Shown one piece after another: positions 44,565 through 53,685 of a stretch of DNA of 64,000 nucleotides; the first letter of the stretch is position 1; each line of letters opens with the position of its first letter. This stretch comes from Paenibacillus aceti. Lineage in GTDB: Bacteria > Bacillota > Bacilli > Paenibacillales > Paenibacillaceae. The stretch covers positions 259,512 to 323,511 of the forward strand of contig NZ_KZ987724.1 in the NCBI RefSeq assembly GCF_003614185.1. Direction: 5' to 3'. Made by a program: the position numbers and the translations under genes. The notes beneath the pieces were generated by a model. It did no database searches. It was given only the letters and a program-made list of their open reading frames with translations, and was not told the origin of the DNA.

Positions 44565-45302
44565 CTATTTCTCAGCAGTTGGAGCGGCATTGCGCCAGCC
44601 ATCGATAATGTGACCATACTGCTTAAGTCCGTGCTCGCCTTCGGAGGTTAGGACGTAGCGGCCACGAGAGACTCGGCGGAACCAATGGTAGTAATTTTTC
44701 TGCAGGATGGTCGCCGCCTGTCCGATGCCGCTTAGCGCTTTGATGTCTTTCGGGGCCATTTCTCCGCCTTCTTGCAGCACCATAGCTACGCGCAGCGCCT
44801 TCTCACGATAGGCAGTCATCAGTTTGGTGCCGTGGCTGCCGCCAATATTGTAGTCACCGCTTCTTTCCTTGAATTCATATTGCAGACGCGCAGCCCGGGT
44901 CTTCACGATCCTTTGGGAAGGCGCTGGCAGATGATCTCCAGGCAAACAGTGGATCTCCACAAAAGGCGGTTTAGTTTTGTATTGCGTAATCGTAATGAAG
45001 CCGAGCCCAAGTCTGCGGCATAGATTCGTAATGTCGCTCCAGCGCTGATTGTGGGCTCCTTTCTTGGCACGGGTTCGCTCCACGGCCAAATAGACCTCGC
45101 TGCTCAGTTTCTGGCGCTCCACTCCTTGCAGCAGGAGGGGCAAATTGAAGCTTTTCTTCATTTCGACGATTAGCGGCTGATCTTGTTCCGGGTGGAAGCC
45201 GACCAGATCGCAATGCCGTACCTCGCCTTTAATTTCATAGCCCCGCTCCTCAAAAAAAGCCTTCAGCGGAGCATACAATTCCGTCTCATGCTTGACTGCC
45301 AT
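44565..45302 (-). CDS. DUF2161-like PD-(D/E)XK-type protein
   Basis: The 245-residue protein begins with a region typical of PD-(D/E)XK phosphodiesterases: CDLVGFHPEQDQPLIVEMKKS supplies the D..ExK residues. The rest contains a winged-helix-like C-terminus (ALSGIGQAATILQKNYYHWFRRV). It resembles the DUF2161 family of putative nucleases of unknown role. AAAGGAGAGG precedes the ATG. No restriction-modification or toxin partner is adjacent. Confidence 0.7.
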   Translation of the reverse strand: MAVKHETELYAPLKAFFEERGYEIKGEVRHCDLVGFHPEQDQPLIVEMKKSFNLPLLLQGVERQKLSSEVYLAVERTRAKKGAHNQRWSDITNLCRRLGLGFITITQYKTKPPFVEIHCLPGDHLPAPSQRIVKTRAARLQYEFKERSGDYNIGGSHGTKLMTAYREKALRVAMVLQEGGEMAPKDIKALSGIGQAATILQKNYYHWFRRVSRGRYVLTSEGEHGLKQYGHIIDGWRNAAPTAEK

Positions 45303-45394
45303 ATTGCCTCTCCTTTATATCCTAAAATTTATATGTAACTGGGAACGTTATGTATCATTAAAAATGCTATTTCGAAAAAGGCTGCCCTGAGTTG

Positions 45395-45576
45395 TAACGA
45401 AACTAGGTATCGCTATTTGCATCAAAAGGAGCGATTTTAAAATGTAACGAAAAGGGTATCGCTATTGCGGCCAAAAAACGGCTAAATGGTGGATTTCTGC
45501 TCAAATAGCGATATGGAGTTTCATTAGATTTGAATGGGGGCCGATTTTGCGAAAATAACGATATGGAGTTTCGTTA
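45395..45576. repeat. Quadripartite intergenic repeat, locus 4
   Basis: Direct units TAACGAAA start at 45395 and 45445, inverted units GTTTCATTA and GTTTCGTTA end at 45526 and 45576. The direct units carry GGTATCGCTA, the inverted units CGATATGGA. The flank GGCTGCCCTGAGTTG before the first unit is also seen, in varied form, at other loci. Confidence 0.85.
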
Positions 45577-46029
45577 GCGCTCCGGAGCTCCAGGAGGGAG
45601 ACTTGGCCGTGCTTTTCAACAGGCTGCATATTTGCAGCTTTCAGAGGTTGCCCCCCAACTCCCACGACTCTCCATCCATACCAGGCTATCCATACTAGTC
45701 AAATTATAGCACAGCCGGAAATGCAGCTCGAACGGTTCGCGATCAGGGAGAGGGCCCAGGTGTTCCACGTACAGAGTACATATTAAATCAACTATTCCGA
45801 CGGGAATAATTTATACAGAGAAAAAAGGTCAACTTCTTGCTTGTTTCCGCATAGGTATGTAATACACTTTTTCAAATTGAGTTATGTAGTAGGTGGCGTG
45901 GTTGAAGTAAGGTTGCAAGCTTACTGTAATAGTGAGTGTACGTTTTACTATCGATAGTGGACTTTTGAACAACCAGGATCAGGATCAAGGGACGGGGAGA
46001 CCCCAAGCGGAGTACAGGAGGTACCGAAC
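45577..46029. other. Intergenic stretch before prkA, no gene seen
   Basis: It holds a lone dyad (GGCTGCA-TATT-TGCAGC at about 45622-45638) similar to the TGCAGG hairpins, and AT-rich sequence further on. A mother-cell (sigma-E) promoter for prkA is expected, but no convincing -35/-10 pair was found. Confidence 0.5.
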
Positions 46030-47925
46030 ATGGATATTTTTGAACGAATAGCGTCTTACCGGGCGGAAAGCGATGCTCTGGCATGGAACGGAACATTTAA
46101 AGAATATGTCGCTCTGCTCGCTGAGGATCCTTCGCCCGCCATGACGGCGCATGCCCGGGTGTATGAAATGATTGAGTCTTATGGTGTGGAAGAGGTCAAC
46201 GGCCGGAAGAAGTATAAGTTCTTTGAGCAGGAGATCTTTGGGCTGGATCGGGCGGTGGAGAAGCTGGTCGAGGAATACTTCCACTCCGCTGCCAGGAGAC
46301 TGGATGTGCGCAAGCGGATCTTGCTGTTAATGGGCCCAGTGAGCGGCGGGAAATCAACGATCGTCACGATGCTTAAGCGTGGCCTGGAGAAGTTCTCTCG
46401 TACGGATCGCGGTGCAGTCTATGCTATCTCCGGCTGTCCGATGCACGAAGAGCCCCTGCATCTGGTTCCGCATGAGCTGCGCCCGGAGGTCGAGCGATCG
46501 CTGAATGTGCGGATTGAGGGGAACCTCTGCCCGGTCTGCCAAATGAGACTGAGGACGGAGTTCAACGGGGATATCGAGAAAGTGCCGGTGGAGAGAATTA
46601 TCATGTCTGAGGATAGCCGAACCGGCATCGGCACGTTCAGCCCTTCGGACCCGAAGTCACAGGATATTGCTGACCTGACAGGGAGTATCGATTTCTCGAC
46701 AATTACGGAATATGGCTCGGAGTCTGATCCGCGAGCGTACCGTTTTGACGGCGAATTGAATAAAGCAAACCGGGGGTTAATGGAGTTCCAGGAAATGTTG
46801 AAATGCGATGAGAAGTTTCTGTGGAATCTGTTGTCTTTGACACAGGAAGGTAATTTCAAAGCTGGAAGATTTGCCCTTATTTCCGCGGACGAACTTATTG
46901 TGGCCCATACTAACGAGTCGGAGTATAAGTCCTTCATCGCCAACAAGAAGAATGAGGCGCTGCAATCGCGGATGATCGTCATGCCGATCCCCTATAATCT
47001 GAAGGTATCGCAGGAGGAGAAGATCTACGCTAAGCTGATCGGTCAAAGTGACATGGGACATGTGCATATTGCGCCACATGCTCTGCGTTCGGCAGCGATC
47101 TTCTCTATTCTGACCCGATTGAAGGAGACGAAGAAGCAAGGGGTCGATCTGGTCAAGAAAATGCGCCTCTATGACGGGGAAGAGGTCGAGGGCTATAAGG
47201 ATGCCGATCTGAAAGAGCTGCAAAATGAATATCTGGAGGAGGGAATGTCCGGCGTTGACCCGCGTTATGTCATTAACCGGATTTCCAGCGCTCTGATCAA
47301 GCAGGATATTCAGTGCATGGGCGCGCTTGATATTCTTCGGGCGCTCAAGGATGGACTGGATCAGCATGCCTCCATTACGAAGGAAGAAAGAGAGAGATAC
47401 TTGAACTTCATCAGCATTGCCCGCAAGGAGTATGATGAGATCGCCAAGAAGGAAGTCCAGAAGGCGTTCGTATATTCTTTTGAAGAATCGGCCAAGACGC
47501 TGTTCGAGAACTATCTTGATAATATAGAAGCTTTCTGCAACTGGACGAAGCATCGCGATCCGCTGACCGACGAGGAACTGGACCCGGATGAGCGGCTCAT
47601 GCGCTCGATTGAGGAGCAAATCGGTATTTCTGAAAATGCCAAAAAAGCATTCCGCGAAGAGATTCTAATCCGAATATCCGCCTATTCCCGGAAAGGCCGC
47701 AAGTTCGAATATAATCATCATGACCGACTGCGTGAAGCGATTGAGAAGAAGCTATTCGCGGATTTGAAGGATATCGTCAAGATCACGACGTCGACCAAGA
47801 CGCCGGATGAGAATCAGTTGAAACGCATCAATGAAGTAAGCAAGCGTCTGATCGATGAGCATGGCTATTGCCCCGTGTGCGCGAATGAGCTGCTTCGGTA
47901 TGTGGGCAGTTTGTTGAACCGATAG
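46030..47925 (+). CDS. prkA: PrkA serine protein kinase / AAA+ sporulation protein
   Basis: The 631-residue protein has an N-terminal PrkA AAA+ domain with a Walker A region in LMGPVSGGKSTIV (about residues 96-108), a middle region, and a C-terminal domain with a kinase-like fold. It contains cysteine pairs (CPVCQ and, near the end, CPVCAN). In B. subtilis PrkA works in the mother cell and promotes sigma-K expression. AGGAGG precedes the ATG. Its usual partners yhbH and spoVR lie 6 kb away on the other strand. Confidence 0.95.
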   Translation: MDIFERIASYRAESDALAWNGTFKEYVALLAEDPSPAMTAHARVYEMIESYGVEEVNGRKKYKFFEQEIFGLDRAVEKLVEEYFHSAARRLDVRKRILLLMGPVSGGKSTIVTMLKRGLEKFSRTDRGAVYAISGCPMHEEPLHLVPHELRPEVERSLNVRIEGNLCPVCQMRLRTEFNGDIEKVPVERIIMSEDSRTGIGTFSPSDPKSQDIADLTGSIDFSTITEYGSESDPRAYRFDGELNKANRGLMEFQEMLKCDEKFLWNLLSLTQEGNFKAGRFALISADELIVAHTNESEYKSFIANKKNEALQSRMIVMPIPYNLKVSQEEKIYAKLIGQSDMGHVHIAPHALRSAAIFSILTRLKETKKQGVDLVKKMRLYDGEEVEGYKDADLKELQNEYLEEGMSGVDPRYVINRISSALIKQDIQCMGALDILRALKDGLDQHASITKEERERYLNFISIARKEYDEIAKKEVQKAFVYSFEESAKTLFENYLDNIEAFCNWTKHRDPLTDEELDPDERLMRSIEEQIGISENAKKAFREEILIRISAYSRKGRKFEYNHHDRLREAIEKKLFADLKDIVKITTSTKTPDENQLKRINEVSKRLIDEHGYCPVCANELLRYVGSLLNR

Positions 47926-48076
47926 CAAGGTGAGAAATAACAGATTTCAGCATCATTGAATATTTATTCATTTTCTGAAAATGTCTTAACAAATCACAAT
48001 TTTTACACTACAATTAAGAAGTAGCCTTTGATCGGGAACTGAATTTAGACAGCAGTCCAATCCTATATTTAAAAAC

Positions 48077-48113
48077 AGGGCGTACCCTTGTCGCGGTGCG
48101 CTCTTTCCAATTT
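48077..48113 (+). terminator. Possible terminator of prkA
   Basis: AGGGCGTACC and GGTGCGCTCT pair with wobbles around CTTGTCGC, then TTTCCAATTTTTTT. The stem is weak and 150 bp from the stop codon. Confidence 0.45.
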
Positions 48114-48188
48114 TTTTGGGCGGGCAAAATTACATGGTTTTGGAGTTGACGGTAAAACTTACATATTGCACAAGAAGGGACATACTTC

Positions 48189-49025
48189 ATGAAAAAGAGA
48201 TTGGCCGATATTGTAACCATTATGATTGGTGCGTTAATTTTTGCATTGGATGTTAATCTGTTCGTTATTCCGAATGATTTTGGCGAGGGCGGAGTTACTG
48301 GGGTTACGATCATTCTGTACTATTTATTTCGCTGGTCTCCCGGTCTGGTTAACTTCGTTCTTAATGCGATACTGCTAGTAGTAGGCTACAAGTTTCTTGA
48401 TAAGCAGACGACGGTCTATACGATTATCGCTGTCACATTCAACTCTCTCTTCCTGTATCTTACCGAGGGCTGGACTATCGCTTCCGATAATTTGATGATC
48501 AATGCGATCTTCGGCGGAGTATTTGCCGGGGTCGGTATCGGCTTGATTATTAAGGTGGGCGGGACGACAGCCGGATCGACGATATTGGCAAGAATCATGA
48601 ATAAGTATCTGGATTGGAATGTTAGCTATGCTCTGCTATTCTTCGATTTGATCGTGGCCTTCGCTTCTTTGTTCATTATTGGCGTACAGAGTCTGATGTT
48701 CACCATTGTGATGCTGTATATCGGTACTAAGGTGATGGATTTTATTATCGAAGGTCTGAATCCGAGAAAAGCGGTCATGATCGTGTCCAAGGAGCAAAAT
48801 CAGATCGCCGAGCAGGTGAATGTCGTGATGGAGCGGGGCGTTACGGTGCTTCACGGACATGGTTTCTATACGAAGCTGCCGCAGGAAATTTTGTATATTG
48901 TCATTAGTAAGCAGGAGATCAGTCAACTGAAGAAGATCGTGAAAGCGATCGATACGAGTGCATTTATTACGATTCATGATGTGCGTGATGTGTTCGGGGA
49001 AGGATTTATGGAGCTGTCGAAATAG
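48189..49025 (+). CDS. YitT-family membrane protein
   Basis: The 278-residue protein has five or six membrane helices in the first 190 residues (DUF161-type repeats) and a soluble C-terminal DUF2179 domain (GVTVLHGHGFYTKLPQEILYIVISKQE). Function is unknown; transport has been proposed for the family. The stop codon lies inside a terminator (GAGC-TGTC / GAC-GGCTC, then TTTTTT). Confidence 0.88.
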   Translation: MKKRLADIVTIMIGALIFALDVNLFVIPNDFGEGGVTGVTIILYYLFRWSPGLVNFVLNAILLVVGYKFLDKQTTVYTIIAVTFNSLFLYLTEGWTIASDNLMINAIFGGVFAGVGIGLIIKVGGTTAGSTILARIMNKYLDWNVSYALLFFDLIVAFASLFIIGVQSLMFTIVMLYIGTKVMDFIIEGLNPRKAVMIVSKEQNQIAEQVNVVMERGVTVLHGHGFYTKLPQEILYIVISKQEISQLKKIVKAIDTSAFITIHDVRDVFGEGFMELSK

Positions 49026-49038
49026 ACGGCTCTTTTTT
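49011..49038 (+). terminator. Terminator overlapping the end of the yitT-like gene
   Basis: GAGCTGTC and GACGGCTC pair around GAAATA, followed by TTTTTT. The first arm is inside the coding sequence. Confidence 0.8.
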
Positions 49039-49138
49039 GTATTGTACAATATTAACCCTGGATTAGAAGATTTTCCACCTCAAATTCAAGTATAGAGAGG
49101 GTAATATAGAGGTGAAAACACATCATGGGAGGTGCTTC

Positions 49139-49654
49139 ATGAGGATCATAGTAGAGGATACAGAGGAACAGTTCCACATTACTGCTGCACTTGAAGTTAC
49201 GAAGCAGGTCATCGCGAAGCCGGAGAGCGTCATGATGCTTGCGGGCGGCCAGACAACGATCGGGCTGCATCAGGAGTTAGTTCGTTTGCACCAGCAGTGG
49301 CATGTTGATTAAGCCAAAATGTATGCGTTTACATTGGACGAGTACATCGGATTACCCCCTGACGATCCAAGAAGCGTCAGCTATCGGATTCGTCATCAGC
49401 TGCTGCACCATGTGAATGTTCGGAGCGACCATATTCATATGCCCGATGGATTAGCTGCGGATTTGCAGGCGGCCTGTGCCGAGTATGACAGACTGCTTGA
49501 CGAGCATTCTGTTGATCTAGGAATTGTTGGTGTGGGGAGTAATGGGCATATCGGATTTAATGAGCCGGGGACGCCTCTTGTTCCTGCGTCTGTGCTGCAG
49601 CTTCATCCCTTTTTGACGGTTATCCTCGATAAGAAGGCGGCTAAATTATTGTAA
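49139..49654 (+). pseudogene. nagB: Broken glucosamine-6-phosphate deaminase (NagB)
   Basis: The frame starts at ATG 49139 after GGGAGGTG and encodes recognisable NagB segments: LAGGQTTIGLHQEL, FTLDEYIGLP and GVGSNGHIGFNEPGTP. It is interrupted by an in-frame TAA at 49310-49312, with no frameshift, and ends after about 171 codons. About 240 are normal, and the C-terminal third is missing. A functional deaminase would turn glucosamine 6-phosphate into fructose 6-phosphate. It precedes an intact ROK gene and a broken GH9 gene. Confidence 0.85.
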
Positions 49655-49723
49655 CTGTAATGAAGTCTAATCGTATATATAAGGATTACATAGATCAGGA
49701 TAAATAGAAAGGAGATCTACAAA

Positions 49724-50701
49724 ATGCGTGTTGGTATTGATGGACCGGTAACTGTAGGAATTGATATAGGTGCGACGAAAATATTGATCGGGTCGGTAAC
49801 GCGACAGGGGGAAATCGTTCATCAGACCAGATACGGGATTGACTTGAGTACGGAATCGCTATTAAAGAGCAGTATCTACCATTCTATCGCGGATTACATA
49901 CATGAGCACCGCAAGGAGAATCTGTCCGGAAATATCGGTGTTGGGGTGTTCGGACATGTTGACTTCGAGCAGGGAGACTGGCTTGGCACGATGAGATTGC
50001 CTGGGATGGAGATGATCCGATTCAGGGAGGATTTGAAGCTGCGATATGGAATGAATGTCGCCCTCGATAATGATGTACATACGGCGGCGCTGGCGGAGCT
50101 GCATCTGGGCAAAGGCCGTGAATACCGCCATTTTCTATATGTGAATGTGGGCACCGGGGTTGCTGCGGGAATCATAAGCGACGGCAGGCTTATACGGGGA
50201 GCGTCCAACTATGCAGGTGAAGTCGGTCACATTTTCGTCGGTCGTGATATGGAGCAGTGCATGTGCGGCAGTAGCTGGTGCCTGGAATCAGCAGCGTCCG
50301 GAGGCGGGATGATCAATCGGGTGATCCGCTGGATCAGCGAGTATCCCAATTCCAGGCTGCTCCCTTTGGTTAAATCCGGTGAGATTACTACCGCCGATAT
50401 CTTCAAGGCCGCGCGTCAGGGAGATTCACTGGCGACGAAGATACATAAGGAATTCATCTGGTCGCTCGGGATCGGACTGGTCAATCTCGTCAATATTCTT
50501 AATCCGGAAGCGATTATTATGGGCGGGGGCGTGATGCGGGACGGCTGGCTGTTGAAGGAGCTCAGTTCTTTTATCTATCAGAATACGACCGGGGTATCCA
50601 GAAGAGGCTTGAAGGAAATAACGGTCACAGAGCTGGGGCCGCAGGTGGCGGGCTTGCTCGGTGCGGCTTGTCTGGCATGGGACTATGAGAAGACAGGTTG
50701 A
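49724..50701 (+). CDS. ROK-family sugar kinase-like protein
   Basis: The 325-residue protein has the ROK ATP-binding start VGIDIGATKILIGSV, YVNVGTGVAAGI, and a zinc signature GHIFVGRD then CMCGSSWCLESAASGG. There is no N-terminal helix-turn-helix, so it is a kinase rather than a NagC/XylR repressor. The substrate is probably a hexose or amino sugar such as N-acetylglucosamine or glucosamine, inferred from the adjacent nagB and GH9 remnants. AAAGGAG precedes the ATG. The frame is intact. Confidence 0.8.
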   Translation: MRVGIDGPVTVGIDIGATKILIGSVTRQGEIVHQTRYGIDLSTESLLKSSIYHSIADYIHEHRKENLSGNIGVGVFGHVDFEQGDWLGTMRLPGMEMIRFREDLKLRYGMNVALDNDVHTAALAELHLGKGREYRHFLYVNVGTGVAAGIISDGRLIRGASNYAGEVGHIFVGRDMEQCMCGSSWCLESAASGGGMINRVIRWISEYPNSRLLPLVKSGEITTADIFKAARQGDSLATKIHKEFIWSLGIGLVNLVNILNPEAIIMGGGVMRDGWLLKELSSFIYQNTTGVSRRGLKEITVTELGPQVAGLLGAACLAWDYEKTG

Positions 50702-50732
50702 TTACTAGACTGGAAAGAGAGGGGAAGGCCGG

Positions 50733-51944
50733 ATGAAGATTCTAATCAATCATATTGGCTATGAGTCAAATGGAAGTAAGCGCGCTGTTATTATGGGCGG
50801 GGATGCAGATGAGGTGAATGGCTTTCGGGTGGTAGATTCTAAGAGCGGGCAGACTGTCTACTCTGGAAATGCTCAGCGCTGTGGCAGGGTGGATAAATGG
50901 AGGGAATGGCATTTCTGGACGGCTGATTTTGACGACTTGCAGACCGAGGGACAGTATTCTATCGAATGTGATTTTCTACTTCAAAGCGCAGCGCTGGCTG
51001 CGGCCAGCAGGCACGCCTATCCCGGCGATTATACGCGCGAGCAATATTTGTAGGCGGCGCGTGAAGCCTATGACCATCTGGCCGAGCATCATGCTGAATA
51101 TTTGAATGATGGGACGCCGAATCTCTTGGATGAGTATTGTGAGTTAACGGCTCTGACTGAGTTGTATAAGGCTTCTCTGGAACCGGATTATCTGAAAAAA
51201 GCAGGCGAATGCGTAGAGCGACTCATCGGATATTTGCATTCAAGTGGGGAGTTGGAGTGGTTACTGGAGCGCTAATGAGGAAGGACGTCCGTTCTTCCAT
51301 CCTTCGGATGCCGGATTACCTGTCGTCTCCTTGTTGAATTATTTGGAGCGGAGAAGGATCAAGAGCGGAGAAGCAAGATACTTGAGGCGGCGCAAAAGGC
51401 CATGGAGTTCGAATTGCAGATTACGCGGGAGACCAGCAATCCGTTCCATCTGGCGCGGCAATTGGTGCAGAGTGTTGATGGCAGAAGGTATACTTCCTTC
51501 TTCCTGCCGCATCAGACAGAAGCTTCCCCTTGGTGGCAAGGAGAGAATGCCCGGCTAGCGTCTCTTGCAGCGGCGGCCAGACTGCTGGCCAAGCATTTGA
51601 AGGAGGATGCTGAGGCTGACCTGAGGGGCAGATTGCTCAGGTATGCAGATGCGCAATTGAATTGGATTCTCGGGCTCAATCCCTTCGATAGCTGTATGCT
51701 TCAAGGCTCGGGACGCAACAATCCGCAGTACCATTTCGTGAACGGGTTCGATTATATGAACTGTCCGGGTGGCATCTGTAATGGAATTACGTCAGGATTA
51801 ACCGATGAGCAAGACATCGAATTATTCCTTAAATCCGTACCGGGGATTGTAGATGATAATTGGCGTTGGGCCGAGCAGTGGCTACCCCATGCTTCGTGGT
51901 ATATGTATGCGGTCGCGCTCGGTGATGATCTGGAAAAGAGTTAA
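50733..51944 (+). pseudogene. Broken glycoside hydrolase family 9 gene
   Basis: An N-terminal Ig-like part as in GH9 enzymes (INHIGYESNGSKRAVI, WHFWTADFDDLQTEGQYSIE) runs to an in-frame TAG at 51051-51053. Translation then continues in the same frame to about 51245, shifts once there, and shifts again near 51360-51400. The last part has the GH9 signature ILGLNPFDSCMLQGSG. The segment with the catalytic DAGD motif is absent, so there is also an internal deletion. The parent enzyme probably cut chito- or cello-oligosaccharides; family assignment is by motif. Confidence 0.75.
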
Positions 51945-51961
51945 CCAGTCTTTCGGAGCTC

Positions 51962-52143
51962 TAACGAAACACCATAACGTTATTTCGGCGAAATCAGCAC
52001 CCACTCAAATCTAACGAAACACCATATCGCTATTGGGGTAGAAATCCTCATTTCGCCCCTGATTTGCCCTGATAGCGATACCCCGTTTCGTTAGATTTTC
52101 AAATCCCTTTGTTTGACACAAATAGCGATATCTAGTTTCCTTA
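51962..52143. repeat. Quadripartite intergenic repeat, locus 5 (reverse polarity)
   Basis: Direct units TAACGAAACACC start at 51962 and 52012 and inverted units GTTTCGTTA and GTTTCCTTA end at 52093 and 52143. Here the direct units carry the CCATATCG or CCATAACG core and the inverted units AGCGATACC or AGCGATATC. Its orientation is thus opposite to loci 1, 2 and 4. Confidence 0.85.
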
Positions 52144-52211
52144 CAATTTAGAGCAGCCTCTTGTAACCTTAAAAATGCAGCTTCTCCCGCTTAGGGAGGG
52201 TGGTAAATGGG

Positions 52212-52237
52212 AAAAGCCTGCAAAACTGCAGGCTTTT
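52212..52237. terminator. TGCAGG hairpin between the GH9 pseudogene and spoVR
   Basis: AAAAGCCTGCA and TGCAGGCTTTT are exact inverted repeats around AAAC. A-run and T-run ends make it a bidirectional terminator. It is a single unit of the element at 44082-44268. Confidence 0.75.
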
Positions 52238-52253
52238 AGAAAGTCCTCATGGT

Positions 52254-53684
52254 CTATATAATCCTTCGGCTCACTTTATTGCCGTCATAGCTGAACATAG
52301 CGCTCTTGTCTTCGACTACAGTCTCCAGATGAACGGGTCTGCCCCAGAGTGTGTAGACATAAGGGAGCGTCCGCTCCAAATATTTCAGATCTAGCTCAAG
52401 CCCTTCGTATTGATGCTTCAGCAGCAGCTCGCCAGCACGATTGTAGTCACCGTCCTGCACGACGATGTAAGGAAATCCGCCATTCATGCGGGAGGCGACC
52501 AGTTGATCGCGCACGTTCTCCCAGGCCTTGTCAGTGATTTTCCACTCTGGGCCCTGTTTCTCGAAAATATACAGATCCAGATCATCCACTAGTTGCTTCG
52601 TCAAGTAGCTGCGCAGGAAGGAAATATCGGAGTCCAGCTCGCGTACATCGAAGATCTTCTCCCGGCCTTGTCCGGGGACCCGCCCGAATCTCGTCCGTTC
52701 TTCCTCTGTTGGCTCGTTCCAGCGCCGCTCGATATCCTCGAATATTTTCAAACCTAAATAATAGGGGTTCAGGCTCTGGGAAGGCTGCACGACAGAAGCG
52801 TTAAGCTTGGCGAATTCGATCGTCTCCTCGCTGCTCAGATCCATTTCACGCAGTATGCGCTGATGCCAGTAAGAAGCCCAGCCCTCATTCATGATCTTCG
52901 TCTCCATCTGCGGCCAGAAGTAGAGCATCTCCTCGCGCAGCATGCTCATAATATCACGCTGCCAATCCTCCAGATCCTCGGAGTATTCCTGTATGAACCA
53001 TAGCACATCCTTCTCGGGCTCCGGTGGAAAAGGAATCGCCTCCCCGCTATCCGGGAGGGCGGCGCTTTGGGTCTCCAGCTCCCACAGATCGTCATACTCT
53101 CCCTGCCGGATCGGTGCCTTTCGCTGCTCCTTGGCCAGGCGCTGCTTCGCTTCCATCTGCTGACGCTTATCGTAGCGCTGCGGCTTGATCAATTGACGAT
53201 CGACATGCTCTTGGATCGCCAGCACGGCATCGATGAAGGCTTCCACCTTGCTAGCACCATGGATCAGCTCGTAACCATTGATCCGCTGAGCAGTTGCCGC
53301 CATGCTCTCGACCATATCCCGATTCGTGGCGGAGAAACGCAGATTATTCTTGAAGAAGTCACAGTGGGCGAGCACATGGGCGACAATCAGTTTGTTCTGA
53401 ATCAGCGAATTACCTTCAAGCAGGAAGGCGTAGCAGGGATTGGAGTTGATGACGAGCTCATAGATTTTGCTTAATCCGAAATCGTATTGCATTTTCATTT
53501 TGTTGAAGGTCTTTCCGAAGCTCCAGTGGCTGAATCGAGTCGGCATACCATAGGCTCCGAAGGTGTAGACGATGTCTGCAGGGCATATTTCATAACGCAT
53601 CGGATAATAATCCAGCCCGAAGCCGTCGGCGATCTCCATAATTTCCTGAATCGAGTATTCTAGCTGCTCCAGCTCGGTCGTCAT
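52254..53684 (-). CDS. spoVR: SpoVR family sporulation protein
   Basis: The 476-residue protein matches SpoVR along its length: [21 protein letters not shown] near the start, [13 protein letters not shown]-like [18 protein letters not shown] and [13 protein letters not shown] in the middle. It takes part in spore cortex formation; the enzyme activity, if any, is unknown. It starts 1 bp after the yhbH stop and is therefore translated with it. Its 3' end is followed by a TGCAGG hairpin. Confidence 0.95.
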   Translation of the reverse strand: MTTELEQLEYSIQEIMEIADGFGLDYYPMRYEICPADIVYTFGAYGMPTRFSHWSFGKTFNKMKMQYDFGLSKIYELVINSNPCYAFLLEGNSLIQNKLIVAHVLAHCDFFKNNLRFSATNRDMVESMAATAQRINGYELIHGASKVEAFIDAVLAIQEHVDRQLIKPQRYDKRQQMEAKQRLAKEQRKAPIRQGEYDDLWELETQSAALPDSGEAIPFPPEPEKDVLWFIQEYSEDLEDWQRDIMSMLREEMLYFWPQMETKIMNEGWASYWHQRILREMDLSSEETIEFAKLNASVVQPSQSLNPYYLGLKIFEDIERRWNEPTEEERTRFGRVPGQGREKIFDVRELDSDISFLRSYLTKQLVDDLDLYIFEKQGPEWKITDKAWENVRDQLVASRMNGGFPYIVVQDGDYNRAGELLLKHQYEGLELDLKYLERTLPYVYTLWGRPVHLETVVEDKSAMFSYDGNKVSRRII

Positions 53685-53685
53685 G

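Noticed and set aside
45689-45720. CATACTA-like sequence as the sigma-E promoter of prkA
   Set aside because: It lies more than 300 bp before the start codon and has no fitting -35 sequence.
46777-47619. Minus-strand open frame of 280 codons inside prkA
   Set aside because: Shadow of prkA; no ribosome binding site and no recognisable domain.
49310-49312. TAA in nagB as a recoded sense codon
   Set aside because: The protein is also truncated at its C-terminus and the adjacent GH9 gene is broken, so loss of function is the simpler explanation; TAA recoding is not known in this group.
9336-52143. CRISPR array explanation for the 50-bp spaced units
   Set aside because: Each locus has at most four units, two in inverted orientation, units vary in sequence, the loci are scattered and no cas genes are present.
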